Origin: Palsa-883 sp963826975
GTDB lineage: Bacteria > Pseudomonadota > Alphaproteobacteria > Acetobacterales > Acetobacteraceae
Direction: 5' to 3'
Assembly: GCA_963826975.1 (NCBI GenBank)
Contig: CAWGZJ010000011.1
Coordinates: 930,001 to 994,000, forward strand
DNA: 64,000 nt
The position numbers and the translations under genes were made by a program. The notes under the pieces are model-generated. The model saw only the letters and a program-made list of their open reading frames with translations. It ran no database searches and was not told the origin of the DNA. Shown piece after piece: positions 1 to 9,078 of the stretch. The stretch's first letter is position 1. Every line of letters starts with the position of its first letter.

Positions 1-175
1 CAAGACGCCGTTGTAGGCCGGGGCGGGAGCACGCGATGCCGACCCGCACTTTTCTCCCCCTCCCCTTGAGGGAGGGGATTGGGGGGAGGGGTGGCAGCGG
101 CACGATGTTGGTGGCTTGTGTGTCGCGCCGCCCCCCTCCCCCCAACCCCCTCCCTCAAGGGGAGGGGGAGTATTA
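1..175. other. Leader before the first permease, mostly repeat A1
   Basis: No gene can be supported here. One reading frame ends at a TAG at 14-16 and could be the last codons of an upstream binding-protein gene, but four codons are too few to call. Most of the interval is repeat A1. Confidence 0.5.
54..170. repeat. Dyad repeat family A, copy A1
   Basis: A pyrimidine-rich arm (CTCCCCCTCCCCTTGAGGG and onward) is followed by a short variable centre and then the reverse-complement arm ending GGGGAGGGGGAG. Similar elements occur at 36744-36857 and 50531-50633. The right arm ends 5 nt before the ATG at 176, so the repeat itself appears to supply the Shine-Dalgarno sequence of that permease. Function is inferred; a REP/MITE-like origin is possible. 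Confidence 0.8.
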
Positions 176-1057
176 ATGCGGGGCTCGCGGTCACTACTCC
201 ACGTCTTCCTCGCCCTGCCGCTCCTCTACCTGCTCGCGCTGGTGGCATTCCCGATCGCTTACAACGTCACCATGAGCTTCCAGGACGTGAACCTCGGCAA
301 CATCGCCAGGTTCGCCCGGCCGTTCGTCGGCCTCGACAACTACCGCACCGCGCTGGCCGATCCGGACTTCCGCCGCGTGCTCGGCAACTCATTGATCTTC
401 GTGGGCGCGAACGTCCTCGCCCAGGTCGGCATCGAACTCGCGGTCGCGCTGTTTTTCGCCCAACGTTTCCCCGGCGTCCACCTGCTGCGCGGACTGCTGC
501 TCGCCGCCTGGATGCTGCCCGCGCTGGTGGTAGGCGCGCTGTGGAAATGGCTGTTCGCCACGCAATACGGCGTTATCAACTTCGTGCTGGCGGCCACGGG
601 CCTCATTTCTGTGCCAGTTCATTGGCTCTCCGATCCGTCCATCTCGCTGACCTCCGTCACCATCGCGAATATCTGGCTCGGCATGCCGTTCAGCATGATC
701 CTGATCTCGGCGGCGCTGACCGGCATTCCGCTGGAGCCGTACGAGGCCGCCGCCCTGGACGGCGCCGGGGCGGTCCAGCGCTTCCGCTACATCACCCTGC
801 CGGCGTTGCGGCCCGCGCTGCTCGCTGTCGCGTGCCTGGTAACGATCTACACGATGCGCGCCTTCGACCTGATCTTCGCGATGACCCAGGGCGGCCCGCT
901 CGACGCCAGCAACGTGCTGCCGCTGTTCTCCTACCAGGCCTCGTTCCAGCGTTTCCAGTTTGGCCTGGGCGCGGCAATCGGCAGCTTCGCCGTCGTGATC
1001 GTCCTCGGTGTCGCCCTGCTCTACATCCAGACGCTGCGCCACGAGGCCGACGCATGA
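176..1057 (+). CDS. Carbohydrate ABC transporter permease, MalF/UgpA type
   Basis: Inner-membrane permease of a CUT1-type sugar importer, 293 aa. The N-terminus has one hydrophobic segment (about residues 8-30) and the C-terminal half carries the EAA loop, seen as EPYEAAALDGAGAVQRF, which contacts the ATPase. The ATG at 176 was chosen over the in-frame start at 116 because the latter would translate repeat A1 and because GGGGAGGGGGAG lies just upstream. The stop overlaps the next permease (ATGA), so the two are translationally coupled. No binding protein or ATPase for this pair is in the window upstream; the ATPase at 5430 could serve both permease pairs, as MsmX-type ATPases do (inference). 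Confidence 0.9.
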   Translation: MRGSRSLLHVFLALPLLYLLALVAFPIAYNVTMSFQDVNLGNIARFARPFVGLDNYRTALADPDFRRVLGNSLIFVGANVLAQVGIELAVALFFAQRFPGVHLLRGLLLAAWMLPALVVGALWKWLFATQYGVINFVLAATGLISVPVHWLSDPSISLTSVTIANIWLGMPFSMILISAALTGIPLEPYEAAALDGAGAVQRFRYITLPALRPALLAVACLVTIYTMRAFDLIFAMTQGGPLDASNVLPLFSYQASFQRFQFGLGAAIGSFAVVIVLGVALLYIQTLRHEADA

Positions 1058-1884
1058 TCCGCGCGCTGCGCCGCCGCGGCTGGGGACTGACCGCGCTCGG
1101 CGTCATCGGTGTCGCGCTCTATCTGTTTCCGATCTACTGGATGTTCACCTCCGGACTGAAAAGCTCGGCGGAGATCTTCGCCAGCCCGCCAACTATTTTC
1201 CCCCGCGCGCCCACGCTGGCCGCTTTCGTCTACGTGTTCCAGCGCGAGGACGTGCTGCGATACCTGCGCAACAGCCTGGCGATCGCCATCCCGGTCACGC
1301 TGCTGACCGTCACGATGGGTTCGATGGGCGGCTATGCGCTGAGCCGCCTGAACAGCCGCATCGCCGACATCGCGCTGTTCACCATCCTGCTGCTGCAGGT
1401 GTTTCCCGAAGCGCTGCTCGCCACGCCGATGTTCATCATCTTCAAAGTCCTCGGTCTGCTGAACACCTTCGCCGCGGTGATCCTTGCCACCACTTCGAAA
1501 ACCCTGGCCTTCGCGCTGGTGATTCTGCGGCCGATGTTCCGCCAGGTGCCGATCGAGCTGGAGGAGGCGTCGCTGGTCGACGGCTGCACCGGGCTGCAGA
1601 CCTTCCGCCGCATCGTTCTGCCACTGATGCGGATTCCCCTGATCGTCGTCGGCGCGCTAAGCTTCGTGCAAGCCTACGGTGAATTCGTCTACCCGCTGAC
1701 ATTGCTGACTCGGGACGAAATGCAACCCGCAACGGTCGGCATCTACAGCTTCGTCGGCGCCGAATATGCCGACTGGCACCGTGTGATGGCATTTTCCTCG
1801 GTGTTCGTGCTGCCGATCCTGCTGCTGTTCCTCGCCCTGCAACGCCGTATCGTAGCCGGACTGACCGCAGGCGCCCTCAAATGA
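1054..1884 (+). CDS. Carbohydrate ABC transporter permease, MalG/UgpE type
   Basis: Second inner-membrane subunit of the same CUT1-type importer, 276 aa, with about six hydrophobic segments and the EAA loop ELEEASLVDGCTGLQTF. It starts inside the stop of the preceding permease (ATGA at 1054). Its own stop overlaps an ATG at 1881, but the GH127 gene more likely begins at 1968. A longer open frame from 79 exists but its first 325 codons are the shadow of the upstream permease. Context with a GH127 enzyme suggests uptake of an arabinose-containing or related oligosaccharide; that substrate is inferred only. Confidence 0.9.
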   Translation: MIRALRRRGWGLTALGVIGVALYLFPIYWMFTSGLKSSAEIFASPPTIFPRAPTLAAFVYVFQREDVLRYLRNSLAIAIPVTLLTVTMGSMGGYALSRLNSRIADIALFTILLLQVFPEALLATPMFIIFKVLGLLNTFAAVILATTSKTLAFALVILRPMFRQVPIELEEASLVDGCTGLQTFRRIVLPLMRIPLIVVGALSFVQAYGEFVYPLTLLTRDEMQPATVGIYSFVGAEYADWHRVMAFSSVFVLPILLLFLALQRRIVAGLTAGALK

Positions 1885-1967
1885 CCAGTCGAGCAGGGCG
1901 GAAAAACCGTACCCGGCGTTCAACAACCGATGCGACAAGAGCAAACGACAATGAAAGCAGGGACACC

Positions 1968-3886
1968 ATGACGGCAACCCAGGCGGTGCCATTCACCGCA
2001 GTGACGTTCGACGATGGGTTCTGGGCGCCGCGCCAGGCAGCGCTCCGCACAACAACCATTCCGTTCCTGTACGAACAATGCAAGAAGGCAGGAATGATCG
2101 CCGCGCTGGACGTGCATGCCCCTGCCGATCCGTTACCGCTCCAATTCGAGGTCACGCCGCTCGGCACCAAGCCGGCGACCCCGGTGATGTATTGGGACTC
2201 CGACCTCGGAAAATGGATCGAGGCCGCCGCATACACGCTTGCGACCCAACGCGATCCAGCACTGGAAGCGCTGATCGACGACATCGTTTCGCGCATCGAG
2301 GCGGCACAGGAACCAGACGGCTACTTCAACACTTATTTCCAGCGCCGCGCGCCGGACAAGAAGTGGAGCAACCTGCGCGACTGGCACGAGCTATATTGTG
2401 CCGGCCATCTGATCGAAGGCGCGGTCGCCTACGCCGCCGCAACCGGAAAGACGCGGCTGCTGGAGGTAATGCAGCGCTACGTCGACCTCATCGGCAGAAC
2501 CTTCGGTCCCGCCCCCGGCATGAAACGCGGCTATTGCGGGCACGAGGAGATCGAACTCGCGCTGGTCAAGCTATACCGCTTCACCAATGACCAACGCTAT
2601 CTCGACCTGGCGCGCTACTTCGTCGACGAGCGTGGCCGCCAGCCGCATTATTTCGATGCCGAAGCCCGTGCGCGCGGCGACGACCCGGCAAACTGGTATC
2701 ACCGCACCTACGACTACAACCAATCCCGCCTGCCGGTTCGCGCGCAGGACAAGGTGACCGGGCACGCGGTGCGCGCGATGTATCTCTACACCGCGATGGC
2801 GGACCTGGCCGCGGAAGACGCGGACACAGGCTTGCGCGAATCCTGCGAGCGGCTCTGGCAGGATCTCACCACCAAGCGCCTCTACGTCACCGGAGGAACT
2901 CGGGCCGTCCTGGGCCAACGAAGGCTTCACCAGCGACTACGACCTGCCGAACGACACCGCTTACGCCGAGACCTGCGCCGCGGTCGGACTGGTATTCTGG
3001 GCACATCGCATGCTGCTGATGACCGGCGAGTCGGTCTACGCCAACGCAATGGAACGCGCCCTGTACAACGGCGCGATAAGCGGCATCTCATTGCGCGGCG
3101 ATCGTTTCTTCTACGAAAACCCCTTGGCTAGCCGCGGTGGCGTTGAGCGCTGGATCTGGCACCGCTGCCCGTGCTGCCCGGCCAACATCGCGCGGCTGCT
3201 TGGTTCACTCGGGCAATATGTCTGCTCGACCGGACCGGACGAACTCTCTGTTCACCTTTACGTCCAGAGCCATTGTCGCACACGGCTCACCGAGCAGAAC
3301 ATCGAACTGCGGCAGCAGACGCGATTGCCATGGGACGGCGACATCACGCTGACCCTCGAACTTGCCACGCCAACCCGTTTCGCGCTGCGCCTGCGTGTGC
3401 CGGACTGGAGTCCCTCATTCGCCGTCGCGGTGAACGAAGGGCCGATCACCGCCGCGCCGCTCGACGGCGGCTACATCCGTATTGACCGCAACTGGGCGTC
3501 GGGGGGATTGCGTCAAGCTGTCGCTCGCGATGCCGCCGCGCTTTCTGTCGGCACGGCCGGAACTGGCGTTCGACCTTGGCCGCGTGGCCGTGCAACGCGG
3601 CCCGTTCATCTACTGCGTCGAGGAAGCCGACGCCGGCGCCGACGTCGAGCGCCTGGCCCTGGACACCACGGGGCAGATTTCGGCCACCTTCGAGCCAGAC
3701 CTACTGGGCGGCGCCAGCATCCTCGACCTGCCGGGCTGGATCACCCGCGCGGCGGGCCCTCGCGCACCGCTTTATTCCGATCAACCGCCCGTGCAAGAGC
3801 CGGTCAAAATCCGCGCCATCCCCTACCCGCTCTGGGCCCACCGCGGCCCAGGAACCATGGAGGTCTGGCTACGCCGCGCCTTCTAG
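1968..3886 (+). pseudogene. GH127-family (DUF1680) glycoside hydrolase, two frameshifts
   Basis: About 638 aa when repaired, the usual length for DUF1680/GH127 beta-L-arabinofuranosidase-type enzymes. The start MTATQAVPFTAVTF at 1968 is preferred over 1881. The first frame runs to ...LYVTGG; one extra A near 2898 breaks it, and removal restores LGPSWANEGFT. The frame then continues through ETCAAV and RCPCCPAN, matching the Glu-x-Cys and Cys-Cys residues that bind zinc at the GH127 active site. A second break lies in a run of six G at 3500-3505; removing one G gives WASGDCVKLSL and the frame ends with LRRAF. Both breaks are single-base insertions in otherwise well-conserved coding sequence, so sequencing error and recent decay are both possible. 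It follows the two sugar permeases and probably acts on their substrate. Confidence 0.85.
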
Positions 3887-4122
3887 CCGCAGCCGCATCC
3901 GGGCGTCGGGCCGCGCGCGCCCTGCACCACATGATGGTCGATCCACTCCGCAACCAACCGGCGCGCTTCGTTCAATGACGCCTCCTGATGGTGGATGCGA
4001 TACAACGTAGTGCAGGCCTGGAACGCCGCCATGTCGTCGCTGCCGACCTGACGCAGGTCACGATACGCCGTCACCACCGCGCGTTCGCAGCGCCGGGCGA
4101 TCTGGCTGACTTCATGACCCAT
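3883..4122 (-). CDS. Small protein of unknown function
   Basis: 79 aa from the ATG at 4122 (MGHEVSQIARRCERAV), which has AAGGAG nine bases upstream; the frame is open to 4194. It is mostly helical in appearance, rich in Arg, Ala and His, and ends in a short CGCG tail. No family is recognised. It is the last gene of the long minus-strand run that starts with the GMC oxidoreductase, 106 bp after the dehydratase, and its stop overlaps the end of the convergent GH127 gene by 4 bp. A shadow ORF cannot be fully excluded, but the good ribosome-binding site argues for a real gene. Confidence 0.5.
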   Translation of the reverse strand: MGHEVSQIARRCERAVVTAYRDLRQVGSDDMAAFQACTTLYRIHHQEASLNEARRLVAEWIDHHVVQGARGPTPGCGCG

Positions 4123-4228
4123 CGGCACGGACTCCTTGTTGCGAGTCATTCGCATCTGACAGGGTAGATTACGGGACCGCCGCAGCCTCGGCAAGCGGTT
4201 CGATCAGCCGACCACCCCGGAAATCCCG

Positions 4229-5401
4229 TCAGGGCCTGTCGCCAAAAAAACTCGACCCTGGCGCCAGGTGCGCGCGCGCCACGTCTTCGTTGAGCGTAAG
4301 CCCATGACCCGGGCGCTCATCGAGATGGATGAACCCATCGGTGATCACCGCGCCGCCGACCACAAGGTCGTTCCACCATGCGACGTCGTGAGCATGAAAT
4401 TCCATCACCAGGAAATTGTTCATCGCGGCGCAGACATGCGCGCCGGCGACGGTGCCGATCGGGCTGGCAACGTTATGCGGAGCCAACGGAATGTAATACA
4501 GATCGGCATGGTCGGCGACTTTCTTCGCTTCCATCAGGCCGCCCATCTTCGGGATGTCGGGGGCGATGATGCGGGCAGCCTGTTTCTCGATCAGCTCACG
4601 GTAGCCGTGCTTGCGATACAGGTTTTCGCCGGTGCAGATCGGTGTGCGAGTGGAATGGGTGACGTGACGTTGTGCCTCGATGTTCTCGGGCGGAATGGGG
4701 TCTTCAAGCCACAGCAGGTCAAACGGTTCCAGCGACTGGGCCAGCTTGATGGCGTCGTTGACGTTGAACTTCCAGTGCGCGTCCATCGCCACCATGATCT
4801 CGGGGCCGACCGCCTCGCGCACCACGCGGACCACGTCCACCATCCAGGCCATTTCCCGCGACCCGATGACACGGTTGAACGGCTCGAACCATCGCCGGCG
4901 CGGGTGCGGGTCGCTGGTGATGTCGAGCGTGTAGGGATTGGGCGTGTCAAGGTCGAACTTGATGGCGGTGAAGCCCTCCGCGACCACCGCGCGGGCCTTG
5001 CGCGCGTAGTCGGCGGGGTCCGGCGTTTCGCCAGCGTGACAGTCGGCGTAGATGCGGATCTTGTCGCGGAACCGGCCGCCAAAGAAGGTCGAGATCGGCG
5101 TGTTCAGCGCGCGACCCAGCAAATCCCACAGCGCGATCTCAATGCCGCTGATGGCGGTGACCGTTGCGCCGGCCTGTGAACCTTCGCCGGACAGGCAACG
5201 GATCATCAGGTCGAAAAGCCGGCCGATGTTGCGGGGATCCTCACCGATCAACAACGGTTTGGCCTGGTGCACAAGCTCCGCGACGCCGACGCCCCAGTAG
5301 GCCTCGCCGAGGCCGGTGAGACCGGCGTCGGTGTCAACGCGCACCAGCACCCATGGGAAGTTTCCCGCAATAACCGCCGTGCTGACGTTGGTAATTTTCA
5401 T
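4229..5401 (-). CDS. Mandelate racemase/muconate lactonizing enzyme family dehydratase
   Basis: Enolase-superfamily enzyme of the mandelate racemase group, 390 aa, start MKITNVSTAVIAG with a GGGA-type ribosome-binding site. The N-terminal capping domain (about 1-115) is followed by the barrel: a Lys in AIKFDLD, metal ligands in MDAHWKF, WLEDP and CTGEN, and a candidate catalytic His in LAPHN. Such enzymes dehydrate sugar acids (galactonate, gluconate, mannonate and others); the exact substrate cannot be read from sequence. It lies 28 bp downstream of the sugar-importer ATPase and is one of three related dehydratases in the window (others at 11570 and 50640). The open frame reaches 5734 but that extension is the shadow of the ATPase gene. 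Confidence 0.9.
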   Translation of the reverse strand: MKITNVSTAVIAGNFPWVLVRVDTDAGLTGLGEAYWGVGVAELVHQAKPLLIGEDPRNIGRLFDLMIRCLSGEGSQAGATVTAISGIEIALWDLLGRALNTPISTFFGGRFRDKIRIYADCHAGETPDPADYARKARAVVAEGFTAIKFDLDTPNPYTLDITSDPHPRRRWFEPFNRVIGSREMAWMVDVVRVVREAVGPEIMVAMDAHWKFNVNDAIKLAQSLEPFDLLWLEDPIPPENIEAQRHVTHSTRTPICTGENLYRKHGYRELIEKQAARIIAPDIPKMGGLMEAKKVADHADLYYIPLAPHNVASPIGTVAGAHVCAAMNNFLVMEFHAHDVAWWNDLVVGGAVITDGFIHLDERPGHGLTLNEDVARAHLAPGSSFFGDRP

Positions 5402-5429
5402 CGCGGGGTCCCTTCTGTCATTGCAACGT

Positions 5430-6509
5430 CTAGGCGAGCGCCTGACCGCTCTGACGATCGAAAAAATGCAGGCGCTGCTGGTCGAACGCCAGCCAGACCG
5501 GCGCATCGGCGACGAGACGAACGTCGGGCGGCACGCTGACAACGAGCGTGTCGTTTCCCAGACGCACATGGGCGAAAGTGATGTCGCCGGTCGGTTCCAC
5601 CGTGTAGACGCGGCCCTCGACACCGAGCACGACAGGCTCGCGGTGCAGGGCGACCGCGCTGTGCCGGGCGCCCAGCACGATCTCTTGCGTGGCGGCGGTA
5701 AGGACGCGGCGCGCGTTTTCGGGCGACAGATCAAGCCGCCAACCCCCCTCGCCTTCCAGCGCCGCGCCGATGACGTGCGCGGACAGCAGGTTCATCGCCG
5801 GGCTGCCGACGAAGCCGGCGACAAAAGTGTTGACCGGGGCTGCGAAAACGCGCTCGGGCGTGTCGTACTGCTGCAGCACGCCGCCATGCATCACCGCCAT
5901 GCGGTCTGCCATCGTAACGGCCTCAAGCTGGTCATGCGTGACGTAGATGACAGTCGCGCGCAGGTCCTGATGGAAGCGCTTCAACTCGGCGCGCATCTGC
6001 ACGCGCAGCTTCGCATCCAGGTTGGACAGCGGCTCGTCCATCAGGAAGGCACTCGGGTCGCGCACCAGCGCACGGCCGAGGGCAACGCGTTGCTGCTGCC
6101 CCCCCGAAAGCTCGCGCGGACGGCGGTCGAGCAGGTGGGTAATGTCCAGCACGCGCGCGGCCTCGCGCACGCGGCGGTCGATCTCGTTGGACGGCAGCTT
6201 GCGCATCTGCAGCGGGAAAGCCAGGTTCTTGAAGATCGTCTTGTTCGGATACAGCGCGTAGTTCTGGAACACCATGGCGATGTCGCGATCTTTCGGGTCA
6301 AGGTCGTTGACGAGGCGGTCGCCGATGAAGATCTCGCCGCCGCTGAGTTCAAGCAGGCCGGCGATCAGGTTCAGCGTGGTCGTCTTGCCGCAGCCGGATG
6401 GGCCGACCAGCGCAACGAACTCACCATCCTCGATGGTCAGCGACAGACTGCTGACGACCTCCAGTTTGCCATAGTGTTTGCCAACATCCCGTAGCCTGAC
6501 TTGTGCCAT
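5430..6509 (-). CDS. Sugar ABC transporter ATP-binding protein, MalK/UgpC/MsmX type
   Basis: Cytoplasmic ATPase, 359 aa. It shows Walker A GPSGCGKTTT, signature LSGGQQQR, Walker B FLMDEPLSNLD, and the switch His in YVTHDQ, followed by a C-terminal TOBE/regulatory region (about 240-359). The ATG at 6509 begins MAQVRLRDVGKHYG and has AAGGA upstream; the longer frame to 6686 runs into repeat B1 and is rejected. It should power the permeases at 8209 and 9075 and perhaps those at 176/1054. Its upstream 30 nt are a near copy of the junction after the MalG-type permease at 8194-8223, suggesting it once followed that permease directly. Confidence 0.93.
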   Translation of the reverse strand: MAQVRLRDVGKHYGKLEVVSSLSLTIEDGEFVALVGPSGCGKTTTLNLIAGLLELSGGEIFIGDRLVNDLDPKDRDIAMVFQNYALYPNKTIFKNLAFPLQMRKLPSNEIDRRVREAARVLDITHLLDRRPRELSGGQQQRVALGRALVRDPSAFLMDEPLSNLDAKLRVQMRAELKRFHQDLRATVIYVTHDQLEAVTMADRMAVMHGGVLQQYDTPERVFAAPVNTFVAGFVGSPAMNLLSAHVIGAALEGEGGWRLDLSPENARRVLTAATQEIVLGARHSAVALHREPVVLGVEGRVYTVEPTGDITFAHVRLGNDTLVVSVPPDVRLVADAPVWLAFDQQRLHFFDRQSGQALA

Positions 6510-6534
6510 CTGTGATCCTTCAGGATTTGACGGC
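6505..6534. repeat. 30-nt direct repeat, copy at the ATPase start
   Basis: Matches 8194-8223 at 26 of 30 positions: seven identical bases, four different, then nineteen identical. On the minus strand it reads as the permease's terminal codons and stop, AAGGA, and ATG-GC of the ATPase. Together the copies frame the Hsp70-like gene and repeat B1. Confidence 0.85.
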
Positions 6535-6570
6535 GCGTGACAAGCGCGAGTCCGGGCTAACCGGAACCAC

Positions 6571-6722
6571 GTACACCTTTCCCGCTCTTCGCGGGCTTGG
6601 GCCGCGAAGAGCGGACCAAGGTCGAGACGCGAAGCGTCGAGGGTGAGGGTCGTGCCGCGGCACCGCCCTCGCCGCGGGCCCGCCATTCACGGCCCGAGCC
6701 CGCGAAGGGCGGGAGAGGTGTA
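6571..6722. repeat. Dyad repeat family B, copy B1
   Basis: Starts GTACACC and ends GGGAGAGGTG, nearly its reverse complement. Inside is a perfect 13-bp inverted repeat (6582-6594 and 6602-6614, CCGCTCTTCGCGG) with a 7-nt loop. Other copies are at 35084-35232 and 49264-49415. It lies between the Hsp70-like gene and the ATPase; it may terminate or attenuate transcription there (inference). Confidence 0.8.
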
Positions 6723-6777
6723 TGTAATTCCAGTCACGATGAACCCGCTCTAGGCATTCTGCGCTCCAACGGCAACC

Positions 6778-8028
6778 TCATGTAGCACCCATCCGTGCCA
6801 GGCCCTCGGCGACTGACACGAACTCACCGCCGCCGCTCAATCTCGCGGTCCCAAAACGGTCGGCGAACAGCCGTCGCACAGCCGGAACGAACGCCGTACC
6901 GCCGGTCAGGAAGACCTGATCGACAGCCGCGTGCGCCACCCCCGCGGTTGCCAGCGCCTGGTCCACGGTGGCGCCGAGCCGCTTCAGATCGTCGGCGATC
7001 CAGGCTTCGAAGTCGGCCCGGGTGACGGTTCGCTCGACGGCGAACTCCCGATGGGCAAACCGCAGTTCCGTGCTCTCGGCGATGGACAGCGCCGCCTTGG
7101 CGGTCGAGACAGCCTGATAGAGCGCATAGCCGAGCTCATCCTCGATCAGTGCGATCAGATGACGCAGGCGCTCCGGATGTTCGGCGGTGCGCATCACCTC
7201 GGCGATAGAACGCAGCGTGCGCGGCGTCCGCATCAGCGACAGCAGGTGCCAGCGCGCGAAGCCGGAATAATATTCCGGCGGCACCGGCAGGCGCTTGCCC
7301 ATGATCGTGTAGCTGTCGCCCTTGCCAAGCAGCGGCGCGATCATGCGGTCGATGATGCGGAAGTCGAACACATCGCCGGCGATGCCGATGCCGGCATGAC
7401 CTAGCGGGGTGACCCCGCCATGCCGCCCCGGCTCGAATCGCAAGACCGAAAAATCGCTGGTGCCGCCGCCAAAATCGCCGATGAGCACGGTCGCTGGCTC
7501 GGTCAGACCATGGGCGAAGTGCGCGCCGGCCGCCTCGGGCTCCAGTGCCAGCGTCACCTCGGGCAGGCCGGCTTCGGCATACGCGCCGCGCAACCTGGCG
7601 GCGCCAAGGCCGTCGTCAGCGAAATCTCCGGCGAAGCGCACCGGGCGTCCGACAACGACGCGCGGCGGTGGTTCGACCCGTGCAAGCAAGGCAGCCAGGA
7701 ATCGCCCGATCAGGCGTTCCAGCGTGAAGGGGCGGCCGAAGATGCGTGTCTCGGTGAAACTCTTCTGCGCCAGAAAGGTCTTCATCGACATGATCAGCCG
7801 GCTGTCGAGCGGGTCGTCCAGATAGGCGGTGATGGCCTCCGGTCCCGCGGCATGGTGAAGGATCTTGCGGCCGCGACCCTCTTCGGACCAGAAGCACAGG
7901 ATGGAGCGGAACACGTCGACGAATGTCTCGCCGGCGGCATGGCGCGCCGTGGTCACCGTGCCGTCGTCATGCAGCAACGCGACCACGCTGTTCGTGGTGC
8001 CGAAGTCGATCCCGATGGACTTGATCAT
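6778..8028 (-). CDS. Hsp70-family ATPase domain protein, YegD-like
   Basis: 416 aa, covering only the actin-like ATPase domain of Hsp70. Phosphate 1 motif GIDFGTTNSVV at the N-terminus, phosphate 2 motif IGDFGGGTSDFSVL near residue 170, and adenosine motif VFLTGGTAFVPAV near the C-terminus are present. There is no room for the usual substrate-binding and lid domains (DnaK is about 640 aa), as in E. coli YegD-type proteins. It sits on the same strand within a sugar ABC operon, between permease and ATPase, with 180 bp upstream and 268 bp downstream, so it is less tightly packed than its neighbours. An AT-rich TATAAAAT (8123-8130, minus strand) could be part of its own promoter, but no good -35 is seen. 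Role unknown. Confidence 0.88.
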   Translation of the reverse strand: MIKSIGIDFGTTNSVVALLHDDGTVTTARHAAGETFVDVFRSILCFWSEEGRGRKILHHAAGPEAITAYLDDPLDSRLIMSMKTFLAQKSFTETRIFGRPFTLERLIGRFLAALLARVEPPPRVVVGRPVRFAGDFADDGLGAARLRGAYAEAGLPEVTLALEPEAAGAHFAHGLTEPATVLIGDFGGGTSDFSVLRFEPGRHGGVTPLGHAGIGIAGDVFDFRIIDRMIAPLLGKGDSYTIMGKRLPVPPEYYSGFARWHLLSLMRTPRTLRSIAEVMRTAEHPERLRHLIALIEDELGYALYQAVSTAKAALSIAESTELRFAHREFAVERTVTRADFEAWIADDLKRLGATVDQALATAGVAHAAVDQVFLTGGTAFVPAVRRLFADRFGTARLSGGGEFVSVAEGLARMGAT

Positions 8029-8193
8029 CCGGCCGCTCCGCCAAAAGGCGCGGTTTCAAGCGCAATCCGGGGCGAGATGCAAGGGGGGATGAGCGTCGGT
8101 AGTGTCTCGGCTTGAGTTTCGCATTTTATAGACGGTCGGCCGAAACACCACGGTGCTGCGCGCCGTTGGCGCTGACCAGCCCCGCGCGCTGCC

Positions 8194-8223
8194 GCCATCT
8201 TCAGTCCTTCAGGATTTGACGGC
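8194..8223. repeat. 30-nt direct repeat, copy at the permease end
   Basis: Partner of 6505-6534 (26/30 identical). It covers the last codons and stop of the MalG-type permease plus AAGGA and an ATG-GC that now starts only a short meaningless frame. This looks like the leftover original start of the ATPase gene. Confidence 0.85.
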
Positions 8224-9078
8224 ACCCTCGGTCAGTGCGCGGACGAAGTATTTCTGCAGCACCAGAAACAGCGCCACGACCGGCACGCTCATGATGAACG
8301 AGGCAGCCATCAGGCCAGGCCAGTTGGTGGCGTATTCGGTGAAGAAGCGTTGCAATCCGACAGGCAGGGTCAGCCGGCTCTGGTCGTTCAGGAAGGTCAG
8401 CGCGTAGACGTATTCATTCCACGCCAGGATGAACGAATAGATCGCGGTGGCGATGATGCCGGGCGAGGACAGCGGCATCACGATCAGCAGGAAGGCACGA
8501 AAGCGTGACGCGCCATCGATGCGCGCGGCCTGTTCAAGCTGGACCGGGATGTTGTCGTAGAAACCCTTGAGCAGCCAGATCGACAGCGGCAGGCCAAAGG
8601 TCAGATAGGTGAGGATCAACGAAGATTGCGTGCCCACCAGCCCGAGCCAGCGCATCATGATGAACAGCGGCATCAAGAACACCACGGCGGGAAACATGTT
8701 GCGCAGCAACACCCCGTAGAACAGCAGGTTGCGCCCGGGAAATCGGAAGCGCGAGAACGCGTAGGCCGCCGGCACCGCGACGGCCACGCCCAGCACCGTG
8801 CTGGCAAATGACACCCATAGGCTGTTGACCATGTAGCGCAGGAATTCGCGCCCGACATCCGCCTGGGGTGACAGCAGTGCGATGTAGTTCGCCAACGTCG
8901 GGTTGTGTGGGATCCATTCAGGTGGGAACTGCAACGCCGCGAACTGTGTCTTGATGGAGGTCAGCAGCATCCAGGCCATCGGCAGCAGCGAAAACACGAT
9001 CAGCACCCCGAGGAACACCGCGCCGGCACGCTGCCAGGGATCACCCCGTCGCCTGGAATCACCACTTAGCGCGTTCAT
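8209..9078 (-). CDS. Carbohydrate ABC transporter permease, MalG type
   Basis: Inner-membrane subunit of a CUT1-type sugar importer, 289 aa, with six predicted membrane segments and the EAA loop QLEQAARIDGASRFRAF near residue 185. Its start overlaps the stop of the upstream permease by four bases, so the pair is coupled. It ends in LTEGAVKS; the DNA for this end is partly repeated at 6505-6534. It works with the binding protein at 10009 and probably the ATPase at 5430. Confidence 0.92.
   Translation of the reverse strand: MNALSGDSRRRGDPWQRAGAVFLGVLIVFSLLPMAWMLLTSIKTQFAALQFPPEWIPHNPTLANYIALLSPQADVGREFLRYMVNSLWVSFASTVLGVAVAVPAAYAFSRFRFPGRNLLFYGVLLRNMFPAVVFLMPLFIMMRWLGLVGTQSSLILTYLTFGLPLSIWLLKGFYDNIPVQLEQAARIDGASRFRAFLLIVMPLSSPGIIATAIYSFILAWNEYVYALTFLNDQSRLTLPVGLQRFFTEYATNWPGLMAASFIMSVPVVALFLVLQKYFVRALTEGAVKS

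Noticed and set aside
79..1053. Long open frame upstream of the second permease on the plus strand
   Set aside because: It is a shadow of the first permease and its Arg/Pro-rich translation has no membrane segments.
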